A DNA stretch of 24,071 nt from NCBI GenBank assembly GCA_043736395.1, contig JAYTCQ010000207.1, forward strand, positions 1 through 24,071, in the 5' to 3' direction. The position numbers were made by a program, and so were the translations under genes. Source of the DNA: JAFDVL01 sp043736395 (GTDB lineage: Bacteria > Acidobacteriota > Blastocatellia > RBC074). The notes beneath the pieces were generated by a model that did not search any database, was not told the DNA's origin, and saw only the letters and a list, made by a program, of their open reading frames with translations. Below are positions 15,691-23,215 of this stretch, in pieces; position 1 is the stretch's first letter; the number at the start of each line of letters is the position of its first letter.

Positions 15691-17496
15691 ATGACCGAAA
15701 CATCTGCGCAAGCTATCCACACCGAACTCAGCGCGTCGCACCGCCTCCAGGATTTAATTAACGAACTTAGCGTTGAATTTATTTCGATTCTTGATCTGGA
15801 CGAATTGATTGAGCGAATCGCGCTGCGCATGCGTGAAGTTATTGATTACAAATTCCTGAACTTATTACTGAATGATGAAGAACGGCATTGCCTCGTTTGG
15901 AAAAAATCAGTGGGCTACAAACCCGAAGAGGTGGCGCGCAATCGGTTTATTCCGTTAGATCGAAGTCTCGCTTCTGCTGCGCTCCGACATGAACATACGA
16001 TTATAGTCCCTGATGTCCAACAAGACCCGCGTTATCTAAGATTGGATATTGAAGGCAATGATGAGCCGCGTGGAATGATTGCTGTTCCCTTGAAGCTGAT
16101 TCGTGAACAAAAAGTCGTCGGCGTCTTAACAATTGAAAGTGTAGAGCCGAATTATTTCACGCGTGAACACGAACGCATCCTTAATGTGCTGGGAAATCAA
16201 TTAGCGATTGCGCTGGAAAATGCCAGGCTTTATGACGAATTGCGGGCGCGCACCGATGAAATGGATACGCTGATTGACATCGGACATGAAATCAATTCGA
16301 TTCTTGATCTGGATCAATTGCTGCACCAAATTGCGCCGTTATTGCATCGCGTGATCGCCTTTGACACTTTGTCAGTCGGGTTAATTGATGAAGAATCCGA
16401 ACAATTTATCTGGCATATCGAAGAAGGATTTAATGCGCCGAGCATCGCACAGGCAAATCGAACTTCTATTAATCAGGGCATCGTCGGACGTGCTGTACGG
16501 CTTCGTCATCCGGTCATTGTCGGCGATGTTGCCAAAGACCCCGATTATCATGTGACCAAAAGCTGGGAAGCCAGCGCGAATCACTCAGAAGTCGCAGTAC
16601 CCCTGATTCACAAAGATCGGGTCATCGGAGTAATTGCTTTAGAAAGCAGCCGTGTTAATGGATTTGGACATAGTCAGGCGCATTTGCTGGAGAGCGTTGG
16701 CAATAATCTGAGCATTGCTTTGGCGAATGCCAGACTCTACACCGAACAGGTCGAACGCGAGCAATTACTGGAACACGAAATCATGATGGCGCGTGATATT
16801 CAACGCGCGATGACGCCTGATTCTCCTCCGATACTGAAACGCTTTGAGCTGGCCGCACGCCTTGAACCGGCATTAAATTTAAGCGGAGATTTTTACGATT
16901 ACATTCGTTTATCCGATCACAAATTAGGCATCATGATTGGCGATGTGGCAGGGAAAGGCGTTCGCGCCGCGATGGGGATGGCCGCGACGCGCAGCATCAC
17001 CCGTTTGATGGCACGAAGCGGATTCGGATTAGCCAAAATGATGCGCGCCACAAATTCACGTTTGCATCGTGATCTCGGAAGGCAGTTGCTGGTAACGATG
17101 GTTTTTGGCGTTCTCAACACTGAAGCACGAACTTTTCAGTATAGCAACGCCGGTCATAATCCCCCGATTCTGATGAAGGCGGACGGCAAGTGGCGCGCCT
17201 TGAAATCCGGTGGATTACTGCTGGGAATTTTCGATCAACAGCAATACAAGAGCGAAACAATTTATTTGCAAAAAGGCGATGTGCTGTTTTTCTATACAGA
17301 CGGACTGAGCGAAGCGCATACGGCTCCACCGGAAAGATTGGAATTTGGAGAGCGGCGCATTGTCGATGTTGTCCACGAATATCGCAAAGAAAAAGCTTCT
17401 GTGATTGCCGATGCGGTACTCAAAGCCGTCCATGATTTTTCCGCTGACGCGCACCAGCATGACGATTTGACGTTGGTTGTTTTGAAAGCGATTTAG
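15691..17496 (+). CDS. GAF-GAF-SpoIIE (PP2C-type) serine phosphatase, RsbU-like
   Basis: A 601-residue cytoplasmic signalling phosphatase. Two GAF sensor domains lie at about 24-180 and 190-350, joined by helical linkers with an ENARLY/ANARLY repeat that marks each domain end (175-181 and 345-350). A short coiled coil (about 350-375) leads to a SpoIIE/PP2C domain (385-600). Its metal ligands are D400 (in LSGDFYDY), D418 (in IGDVAGKG), D537 (in YTDGLSEA) and D591/D592 (in DDLT). Such phosphatases usually dephosphorylate an anti-sigma-antagonist (STAS) protein in partner-switching control of stress sigma factors. No STAS, kinase or sigma gene is adjacent. It starts 3 nt after the peroxiredoxin stop, so it is likely co-expressed with the stress genes upstream. 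Confidence 0.95.
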   Translation: MTETSAQAIHTELSASHRLQDLINELSVEFISILDLDELIERIALRMREVIDYKFLNLLLNDEERHCLVWKKSVGYKPEEVARNRFIPLDRSLASAALRHEHTIIVPDVQQDPRYLRLDIEGNDEPRGMIAVPLKLIREQKVVGVLTIESVEPNYFTREHERILNVLGNQLAIALENARLYDELRARTDEMDTLIDIGHEINSILDLDQLLHQIAPLLHRVIAFDTLSVGLIDEESEQFIWHIEEGFNAPSIAQANRTSINQGIVGRAVRLRHPVIVGDVAKDPDYHVTKSWEASANHSEVAVPLIHKDRVIGVIALESSRVNGFGHSQAHLLESVGNNLSIALANARLYTEQVEREQLLEHEIMMARDIQRAMTPDSPPILKRFELAARLEPALNLSGDFYDYIRLSDHKLGIMIGDVAGKGVRAAMGMAATRSITRLMARSGFGLAKMMRATNSRLHRDLGRQLLVTMVFGVLNTEARTFQYSNAGHNPPILMKADGKWRALKSGGLLLGIFDQQQYKSETIYLQKGDVLFFYTDGLSEAHTAPPERLEFGERRIVDVVHEYRKEKASVIADAVLKAVHDFSADAHQHDDLTLVVLKAI

Positions 17497-17512
17497 CCCG
17501 GAAATCGTAGAC

Positions 17513-17540
17513 TTGAGAAAATTTTATTTTCCTTCATAAT
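17513..17540 (+). promoter_or_regulatory. Candidate sigma70 promoter for the GH10 gene
   Basis: TTGAGA (17513-17518), a 16-nt spacer and CATAAT (17535-17540); each box matches the consensus at 5 of 6 positions. The predicted leader is about 66 nt. A second AT-rich box, TAAATT, lies just before the ATG and could give a leaderless start instead. Confidence 0.45.
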
Positions 17541-17612
17541 CCTCATCAGTCTCCTGTTAAATTACAAAAAGATTTTCGCTATCCAATCCTTAACCTGGGC
17601 TAAATTTTATTT

Positions 17613-19964
17613 ATGAAATTGATTCAAAATATTTTGTTCTGTTTTGTTGTGAGTTTATTTGCTCTAACGGTTTTAGGGCAGACTTCGATCCTCCCAGCCA
17701 ATGTTTATAGTATCAGCGGCAATGTTGGCGCGGGGGCTACCGCCGAACCGATCAATGTTGGCGGACAATCTTTTACGCAAGGTTATCGGTTGACGGTTCC
17801 GAGTACATCATCAAGCATTGGCGACGCGCAAATCAGCTGGGCGAACTCGCAATCGGTTAATGCCAATGATAATTTGCAGTTGACCTTCTGGGTGCGCAAA
17901 GTCGCGCCGCTCGACGAACACAACATTCGCGGCTATGTCAGCTTTGAGCAAGTTGCCGCTCCGAATAAAAAATCGCTTTTTACTTCTTTCCCGTGCGATA
18001 GCAACACGTGGACGAAATACATCATTCCTTTCAAATCCGCTTCGCTTTATAACACCGGCGAAGCGCAACTGAGTTTTCAATTTGCGTTCGGGCCGCAGAC
18101 GTTTGAAATCGGCGGAATCAGTTTAGTCAATCTTGGCGCGACACCACCGCTTCCCGGTGGTTCTTCTGTGATCAGCGGAAATTATTCTTCGTATTTTGAC
18201 AGCGGCGCAGGTGGAGGTTCAGCGACCAATGTAGCGGCGACCGGACAAAGTTTTGCGCAGGCAATTCAGGTGAATGTTGTCGGAACTTCAGCGAATATTT
18301 ACAACGCAGGACTTGGTTGGAATAACAGCGTAGCGCTCACCAAAGATGATGTCATGCTGCTGAGCTTTTGGATGCGCAAGCTTGAACCTGCAAGTGGCAA
18401 CACGCGTGCGCAGGTTGTGTTTGAGCGCAACGGCGGCGATTTTGCGAAAGCCTTGACGCTTAATTTACCCGTAGACACCGGTGAATGGCAGCTGTTTCAA
18501 GTGCCTTTCAAATCAAATGACAACTACGCCGTCAATGGAGCGCATCTGGTTTTTCAGTTTGCGTATGGCCCGCAAAAATTTGAACTCGGCGGCGTGACAC
18601 TCACGAATTATGGACAGACTGTTCAGCTCAGCCAATTGCCAACTTCGACGTATTATCCGCAGCGTGGAAATCTGAATGCTCCGTGGCGTCTTGAAGCAAA
18701 TTCACGCATTGAACAAATTCGCAAAGGCGATTTAAAAGTCAACGTCGTAGACCGCAACGGCAATCCAATTAACGGCGCACAAGTTTATGTGCAGCAAATT
18801 AATCATGGATATAAATTCGGCTCAGCGATCACCGCTCAACTACTGACGCAAAATAGTCAGGACGCTGAAATTTATCGCTCGCGCGTGTCCAGCCATTTTA
18901 CAACTTCGGTTTTTGAAAATGATTTGAAGTGGGGGCTGTGGGAATGCGCGACGTGCAGTTCATTCAATAAAACCAATACGCGAACGGCGATTCAATGGTT
19001 GGCGGATCGCAACATAGCGGCGCGTGGACACAATTTAATCTGGCCTTCGTGGCAATATCTTCCCAGCGGATTTCAATCGCTTGGCGCAAATGATTTACAA
19101 AATCGAATTACGACTCGGTTCAATGATGTGCTCGGCGATGCAGGCGTCAAAGGAAAATTATATCAATGGGATGTGCTGAATGAACCCTACACAAATTACG
19201 ATGTGCAGGGAAGAATTAGCGGCGTCAACGGCGTCACAGCTTCGAATGGATTGCTCGGAAATCAGGAAATGATTCGCTGGTTTCAACTGGCGCGGCAGAT
19301 TGAACCGAATACAAAATTGTTCATCAATGACTACGATATTTTAGCTGGCGGCGGCACGAACGTTCAGCATCAGGATTATTACTACGCGGTTATTAAATAT
19401 CTTCTGGATAACGGTGCTCCGGTGGACGGAGCTGGGATGCAGGGACATTTTGCTGGTGTGACTTCCATTGATTTGATGCAAAATATTATTGCGCGGTACT
19501 CGCAATTGAATGTCCGATTGGCGGTGACGGAATACGATTTCAATACAGCGGATGAAGCGTTGCAGGCTGATTTTACGCGGGATTTTATGACATTGATTTT
19601 TAGCTCGCCAAAATTTGACGACTTCCTGATGTGGGGATTTTGGGAGCGTGCGCACTGGTTGCCAAACGGAGCGATGTACCGCGCCGACTGGTCATCAAAG
19701 CAGCAAGCCTTAGTCTGGAACGATCTCCTGTTTCGTGAATGGTGGACGAACGAAACTGGAAATTCCGACGCCAGCGGAATTTACCGCACACGCGGATTCA
19801 AAGGCGATTACAATGTGACAGTCAACTATGCGCGTACGATAAAAACAGTCACGACGAAATTAGATGCGAACGGAGAAGTGACGGTGATGCTTGACGTAGA
19901 TGGACGTCCGCGAAGTGGCGGAACCGGACGACGTGGGCTGACGGAGCGAACGGTGAGTCGTTGA
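17613..19964 (+). CDS. Secreted glycoside hydrolase family 10 protein with two CBM-like domains
   Basis: A 783-residue exported enzyme. Residues 1-22 are a Sec signal peptide (cut near VLGQ). Two homologous beta-sandwich domains follow (about 33-175 and 186-335), each with a GQSF start, FWxRK, and FQFAxGPQxFExGG, resembling CBM4/9 carbohydrate-binding modules. A short Ig-like linker (about 370-400) leads to the GH10 barrel (about 400-720). The acid/base glutamate is E524 (in YQWDVLNEPY) and the nucleophile is E640 (in AVTEYDF). GHNLIWPSW (472-480) keeps the histidine at 473 but has a proline where classic xylanases have WH. GH10 enzymes usually cleave xylan, and the binding modules fit plant polysaccharide use, but the motif change leaves the substrate open. 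The stop overlaps the next start by 4 nt. Confidence 0.9.
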   Translation: MKLIQNILFCFVVSLFALTVLGQTSILPANVYSISGNVGAGATAEPINVGGQSFTQGYRLTVPSTSSSIGDAQISWANSQSVNANDNLQLTFWVRKVAPLDEHNIRGYVSFEQVAAPNKKSLFTSFPCDSNTWTKYIIPFKSASLYNTGEAQLSFQFAFGPQTFEIGGISLVNLGATPPLPGGSSVISGNYSSYFDSGAGGGSATNVAATGQSFAQAIQVNVVGTSANIYNAGLGWNNSVALTKDDVMLLSFWMRKLEPASGNTRAQVVFERNGGDFAKALTLNLPVDTGEWQLFQVPFKSNDNYAVNGAHLVFQFAYGPQKFELGGVTLTNYGQTVQLSQLPTSTYYPQRGNLNAPWRLEANSRIEQIRKGDLKVNVVDRNGNPINGAQVYVQQINHGYKFGSAITAQLLTQNSQDAEIYRSRVSSHFTTSVFENDLKWGLWECATCSSFNKTNTRTAIQWLADRNIAARGHNLIWPSWQYLPSGFQSLGANDLQNRITTRFNDVLGDAGVKGKLYQWDVLNEPYTNYDVQGRISGVNGVTASNGLLGNQEMIRWFQLARQIEPNTKLFINDYDILAGGGTNVQHQDYYYAVIKYLLDNGAPVDGAGMQGHFAGVTSIDLMQNIIARYSQLNVRLAVTEYDFNTADEALQADFTRDFMTLIFSSPKFDDFLMWGFWERAHWLPNGAMYRADWSSKQQALVWNDLLFREWWTNETGNSDASGIYRTRGFKGDYNVTVNYARTIKTVTTKLDANGEVTVMLDVDGRPRSGGTGRRGLTERTVSR

Positions 19965-20596
19965 TAAAAGAGAAGGTAATAAGTAAAGACGACCACCAAA
20001 AACTTGTCGAACGGATGCTGGAAAATGATGCATCCAGTCCAATGATTTCCAGCGAAACGGGAGTGAAAGCGGCGAAGAAAGCTGGCAAGCTGGCTACGCT
20101 GGAAGAAATCGAATGGGCTGTCGCGGGAGGACTTGCCATGCACTTTTACGGCAGCCCGCGCATGACCAAAGATGTAGATATAATCGCCTCCAATAATTTA
20201 TCACTGACCCCACAACATCCGCTGACCTTTGGCGGCAGCAGCTATACCTTGAAAGTTGGCAAGTACAACGTCCAGATTGATTGGATTGTCTGCAGCGATG
20301 GCTACCGTGAATTATATCGGCAGGCTTTGCAGGAAGCGATAAGCTTGCCGAATGGCTTGCGAGTCATCACTCCTGAATGGTTGGTCATCCTGAAATTTAA
20401 TGCCGGACGACAAAAGGATTTGGATGATATTGTCTTTCTACTGAAACAAAAAAAACTGGTGGATCGCCCAACAGTGAAACAGAAAGTAATCGCTACGGCA
20501 GGTGAATGGGCGTGGCTGACAATGCTTTCAGGATTTCGCCGCTTATGTGATTTAGCGGATGGCAATACGAAAGAGCCTAGCAAATACGATGACTAA
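19961..20596 (+). CDS. AbiEii-like nucleotidyltransferase
   Basis: A 211-residue protein with a nucleotidyltransferase core. Glycine-rich GG (56-57, in AVAGGLAMHFYGS) is followed by R-x-T-K-DVD with D71 and D73, a third acidic residue at D107 (in VQIDWIV), and KFNAGRQKDLDD, which matches AbiEii/DUF6036-type proteins. Relatives are toxins of AbiE toxin-antitoxin systems or orphan proteins. No AbiEi antitoxin is next to it. The assumed start is a TTG whose TTGA overlaps the GH10 stop, with GGTGA a few nucleotides upstream. A later ATG at 20015 is possible because the core starts only near residue 45. The long N-terminal region is lysine-rich and unmatched. Toxin activity is only an inference. 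Confidence 0.7.
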   Translation: MIKEKVISKDDHQKLVERMLENDASSPMISSETGVKAAKKAGKLATLEEIEWAVAGGLAMHFYGSPRMTKDVDIIASNNLSLTPQHPLTFGGSSYTLKVGKYNVQIDWIVCSDGYRELYRQALQEAISLPNGLRVITPEWLVILKFNAGRQKDLDDIVFLLKQKKLVDRPTVKQKVIATAGEWAWLTMLSGFRRLCDLADGNTKEPSKYDD

Positions 20597-20604
20597 GATT
20601 AGTC

Positions 20605-20633
20605 TTTTCAACTTATGTAGAGTTATTTTTAAT
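20605..20633 (+). promoter_or_regulatory. Possible promoter of the DUF2971 gene
   Basis: TTTTCA (20605-20610), a 17-nt spacer and TTTAAT (20628-20633). The start of transcription would fall at about 20640, at the ATG (20639), giving a near-leaderless mRNA; no ribosome site is visible. The boxes lie in an AT-rich stretch, so this may be chance. Confidence 0.3.
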
Positions 20634-20638
20634 TTTTT

Positions 20639-21523
20639 ATGACACTCTTTAAATATCTTCATCCTGAGCGAATTGATGTAATTAAAAACCTTGAAATTAG
20701 GTTCACTCAGCCAGATGCCCTTAACGATCCATTTGAGCTTCGTCCGCGCTTCGATTCTATTGTTGCCGAAGCAGATGTTCTTGCAAATTATCCTCAGAGT
20801 CCCGTGGATTTGAAGCCAATGATGGCGCAAGCTTATTCAATGCTTTCTGAGGAGCAACGGGCTTTGTTACCGCTGGATGTTGCAATGAACGCAATTGATT
20901 CCTTTATGGCAACCGATGATGCTAGAGAAGCAACTGCTCAAGGGCTGCGATTATTTTTACAACTGATGCGAGATGAGGCAGTACCGATTAGAGAAAAAAT
21001 CTATCGTGCATTTAATGATAACGTCGGTATTCTTAGTCTCTCGGAAATTCCAGATCACGAATTAATGTGGTCGCACTATGCTGACTCACATAGGGGACTA
21101 GTATTGTGTTTTGACGAACAGCATAATTTTTTCAATCGACGGCGCTCCGAAAACGACGAATTTTATTTCGTACGGAAAGTGCACTACTTCGACGGCTCTG
21201 CAACTTCACTTGTGACCATTGACGGTGATGCACTCCTTGTAACAAAAGGGACAAAATGGTCGTACGAAAGAGAATGGCGCATGCTTGTTCCATTAAAGGA
21301 CGCGACACGCTCACTTACAGTTGGTAGTGACGCAGTGCATTTATTTGCATTTCCCTCTGAGGCGATAAAAGGCATCATTCTTGGTGCAAACGCAACGACA
21401 TCTACCGAAGAATTAGTGGGGAAAATTTTGAATGACCACCCAGAGCTTCATCATGTCCAATTGTCACGCGCCTTGATTGATTACAACGCACGGACTGTGA
21501 AAGTTAAGTGGTCTGATGATTAA
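20639..21523 (+). CDS. DUF2971 family protein
   Basis: A 294-residue cytoplasmic protein of the DUF2971 family. The N-terminal signature LFKYLHPE then LEIRFTQPDALNDPFE (18-33) is followed by a helical insert (about 45-125). The conserved core is ELMWSHYADSHRGLVLCFD (141-159), and SYEREWRML (208-216) supplies the conserved E and W. To my knowledge no activity is established; members are common in accessory regions. It follows the nucleotidyltransferase by 42 nt and precedes a long regulatory gap before clpX, so the two form a small accessory island. No ribosome site is seen. Confidence 0.82.
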   Translation: MTLFKYLHPERIDVIKNLEIRFTQPDALNDPFELRPRFDSIVAEADVLANYPQSPVDLKPMMAQAYSMLSEEQRALLPLDVAMNAIDSFMATDDAREATAQGLRLFLQLMRDEAVPIREKIYRAFNDNVGILSLSEIPDHELMWSHYADSHRGLVLCFDEQHNFFNRRRSENDEFYFVRKVHYFDGSATSLVTIDGDALLVTKGTKWSYEREWRMLVPLKDATRSLTVGSDAVHLFAFPSEAIKGIILGANATTSTEELVGKILNDHPELHHVQLSRALIDYNARTVKVKWSDD

Positions 21524-21615
21524 AAAGAGTTGATATTTCTACCTGTTATCCCCTGTTGGTGGAATTTGTTTTAGTTGGTCAATTTTTTCAATTCAATGCA
21601 CAACCCAACTCTTTT
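21523..21615. repeat. Distant inverted repeat at the end of the DUF2971 gene
   Basis: AAAAGAGTTG (21523-21532) and CAACTCTTTT (21606-21615) are perfect 10-bp inverted copies separated by 73 nt. The left copy starts in the stop codon. It could close a larger RNA fold or mark the ends of an insertion; evidence is thin. Confidence 0.4.
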
Positions 21616-21854
21616 CTCGCGGTAGAGATTTGAAAGGCAAACAACTAAAAGGCAATACTGTATATCAGGCAGTATAGATTGTTTGACCTTCATTTACAGG
21701 TCAATTTTAATCTAATCCCAGTTTTGACTTTCGCCGCTTTCGCTTGCGCCACTGCCTTGCGTTGTTTATCATTGCGCATCATAAATCTGATTCGCGTACA
21801 GGTGCATATTTTCATGAACAAGCAATCCATCACACTCTCGGAGGCCTCCCGCTA
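21524..21854. other. 331-bp intergenic region upstream of clpX
   Basis: No convincing gene. It holds the right arm of the distant inverted repeat, the clpX promoter candidate and the clpX leader. An open frame continues in phase upstream of clpX (from 21744), but its codons resemble no ClpX N-terminus and no ClpP end, so I treat it as leader. GGTCAATTTT appears twice, near 21578 and 21699, and may be a minor repeat. Confidence 0.5.
21683..21711 (+). promoter_or_regulatory. Candidate sigma70 promoter of clpX
   Basis: TTGACC (21683-21688), a 17-nt spacer and TTTAAT (21706-21711); each box matches the consensus at 5 of 6 positions. It predicts an mRNA start near 21718 and a leader of about 137 nt before the ATG at 21855. 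Confidence 0.5.
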
Positions 21855-23087
21855 ATGCGAAGAGTTGAAGACATCCTGCGCTGTAGCTTCTGTGGCAAAA
21901 GCCAGAACGAAGTCAAGAAGCTCATCGCCGGCCCCACCGTTTATATTTGCAATGAATGCATTGATATTTGTATAGAAATTATTAGCGACGATGCACAGAA
22001 TGAAGCCGCTGTCACGACTCGCCCTTTTCTTCCCAAGCCCAACGAAATTAAAGAATTTTTGGATGAGTACGTCATCGGTCAGGATGAGACCAAGAAGAAG
22101 CTGGCGGTCGCGGTGTATCAGCACTACAAGCGTATCGAAATGGCGAAGCGGCGCGGCGATGTCGAAATCCAGAAATCAAATATTTTGTTAATTGGTCCAA
22201 CGGGTACGGGAAAAACTTTGCTTGCGCAAACACTGGCGCGAATGCTGAAAGTCCCGTTCACGATTGTTGACGCGACGACGCTCACGGAAGCGGGCTACGT
22301 TGGCGAAGATGTCGAAAACATTATTCTCAAATTGTTGCAGGCGGCGAACGGTGAAGTCGAACTCGCGCAGCAGGGAATTATCTACATTGATGAAATTGAC
22401 AAGATTTGCCGAAAGGATGAAAACCCTTCGATTACGAGGGATGTTTCCGGTGAAGGCGTTCAGCAGGCACTCTTGAAAATCCTCGAAGGCACGGTCGCGA
22501 ATGTTCCTCCGCAAGGTGGACGCAAGCATCCGCATCAGGAATTTTTCCCGATTGATACAACAAATATTTTGTTTATTTGCGGTGGAGCGTTTGTTGGCTT
22601 AGAGCAAATTATTCAACGTCGTATCGGACAGAAATCCATTGGCTTCAATGCCAAAGTTCGTCAGATGATTCGCGTCGAAAAGTCAGGTGATTTATTTCAG
22701 CAAGTACAACCGGAAGACCTGATTCGCTACGGTTTAATTCCAGAATTTGTCGGACGGTTACCCGTGACGGGAACGCTGCATGAATTAACGGAAGAAGCGA
22801 TGATTGAAATCATGACGCAGCCAAAGAACGCGCTGATTAAGCAATACCAAAAGCAGTTCGAGTGGGATGGAATTAAGTTACGTTTTACGGATGATGCTTT
22901 ATCAATTGTGGCGCGGTTAGCTTGTGAGCGCAAAGTCGGCGCACGCGGCTTGCGGATGATTCTTGAAGAGCTAATGCTTGATGCGATGTATTCAATGCCT
23001 GGTCAGAAAAAAGTCAAAGAAATTGTTGTAACATCAGAGATGGTACTAAACCGTAATATGATGTTCTCGCTGGAAAAAGCGGGATAA
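21855..23087 (+). CDS. clpX: ATP-dependent Clp protease ATP-binding subunit ClpX
   Basis: Hexameric AAA+ unfoldase that recognises tagged proteins and feeds them to ClpP. The 410 residues match the family. The zinc-binding domain has C10, C13, C32 and C35. The Walker A motif is GPTGTGKT (114-121) and Walker B is IIYIDEID (174-181). A pore-loop region GYVGED comes at 147-152, the RKH loop lies in GGRKHPHQE (220-228), and the IGF loop at 261-263 docks on ClpP. The start at 21855 is preferred over the in-frame 21744 because residue 1 then aligns with known ClpX and GGAGG (21840-21844) lies 10 nt upstream. lon follows after 128 nt, but no clpP or tig lies just upstream, which is unusual. Confidence 0.97.
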   Translation: MRRVEDILRCSFCGKSQNEVKKLIAGPTVYICNECIDICIEIISDDAQNEAAVTTRPFLPKPNEIKEFLDEYVIGQDETKKKLAVAVYQHYKRIEMAKRRGDVEIQKSNILLIGPTGTGKTLLAQTLARMLKVPFTIVDATTLTEAGYVGEDVENIILKLLQAANGEVELAQQGIIYIDEIDKICRKDENPSITRDVSGEGVQQALLKILEGTVANVPPQGGRKHPHQEFFPIDTTNILFICGGAFVGLEQIIQRRIGQKSIGFNAKVRQMIRVEKSGDLFQQVQPEDLIRYGLIPEFVGRLPVTGTLHELTEEAMIEIMTQPKNALIKQYQKQFEWDGIKLRFTDDALSIVARLACERKVGARGLRMILEELMLDAMYSMPGQKKVKEIVVTSEMVLNRNMMFSLEKAG

Positions 23088-23099
23088 AGAAGTGAGAAG

Positions 23100-23123
23100 G
23101 GCGGATCAAGCCACTGGTCCGCC
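23100..23123 (+). terminator. Hairpin between clpX and lon
   Basis: GGCGGATCA (23100-23108) and TGGTCCGCC (23115-23123) form a 9-bp stem with one T-G (U-G in RNA) pair and a 6-nt loop, 12 nt after the clpX stop. A pyrimidine-rich tract follows, but no T-run, so it may only weaken read-through into lon. Confidence 0.4.
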
Positions 23124-23215
23124 TCTACCTTTCCCTCTCTCCTTCCTGATTAAAAAATCCCGATCATCCCAATTTGAATTTTGAAACGGCTAGACAGAGC
23201 CAGAGGAGTTATTTT

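Noticed and set aside
19826..20143. Several nested minus-strand frames across the GH10/nucleotidyltransferase junction, one of which might have been an antitoxin
   Set aside because: They are antisense to two supported genes, serine/arginine-rich in the way shadow frames are, and lack a ribosome site or known fold.
21744..21854. In-frame extension of clpX or remnant of clpP
   Set aside because: The translation resembles neither ClpX nor ClpP, and known ClpX proteins begin near MRRVEDILRC-like sequence just before the zinc-binding domain.
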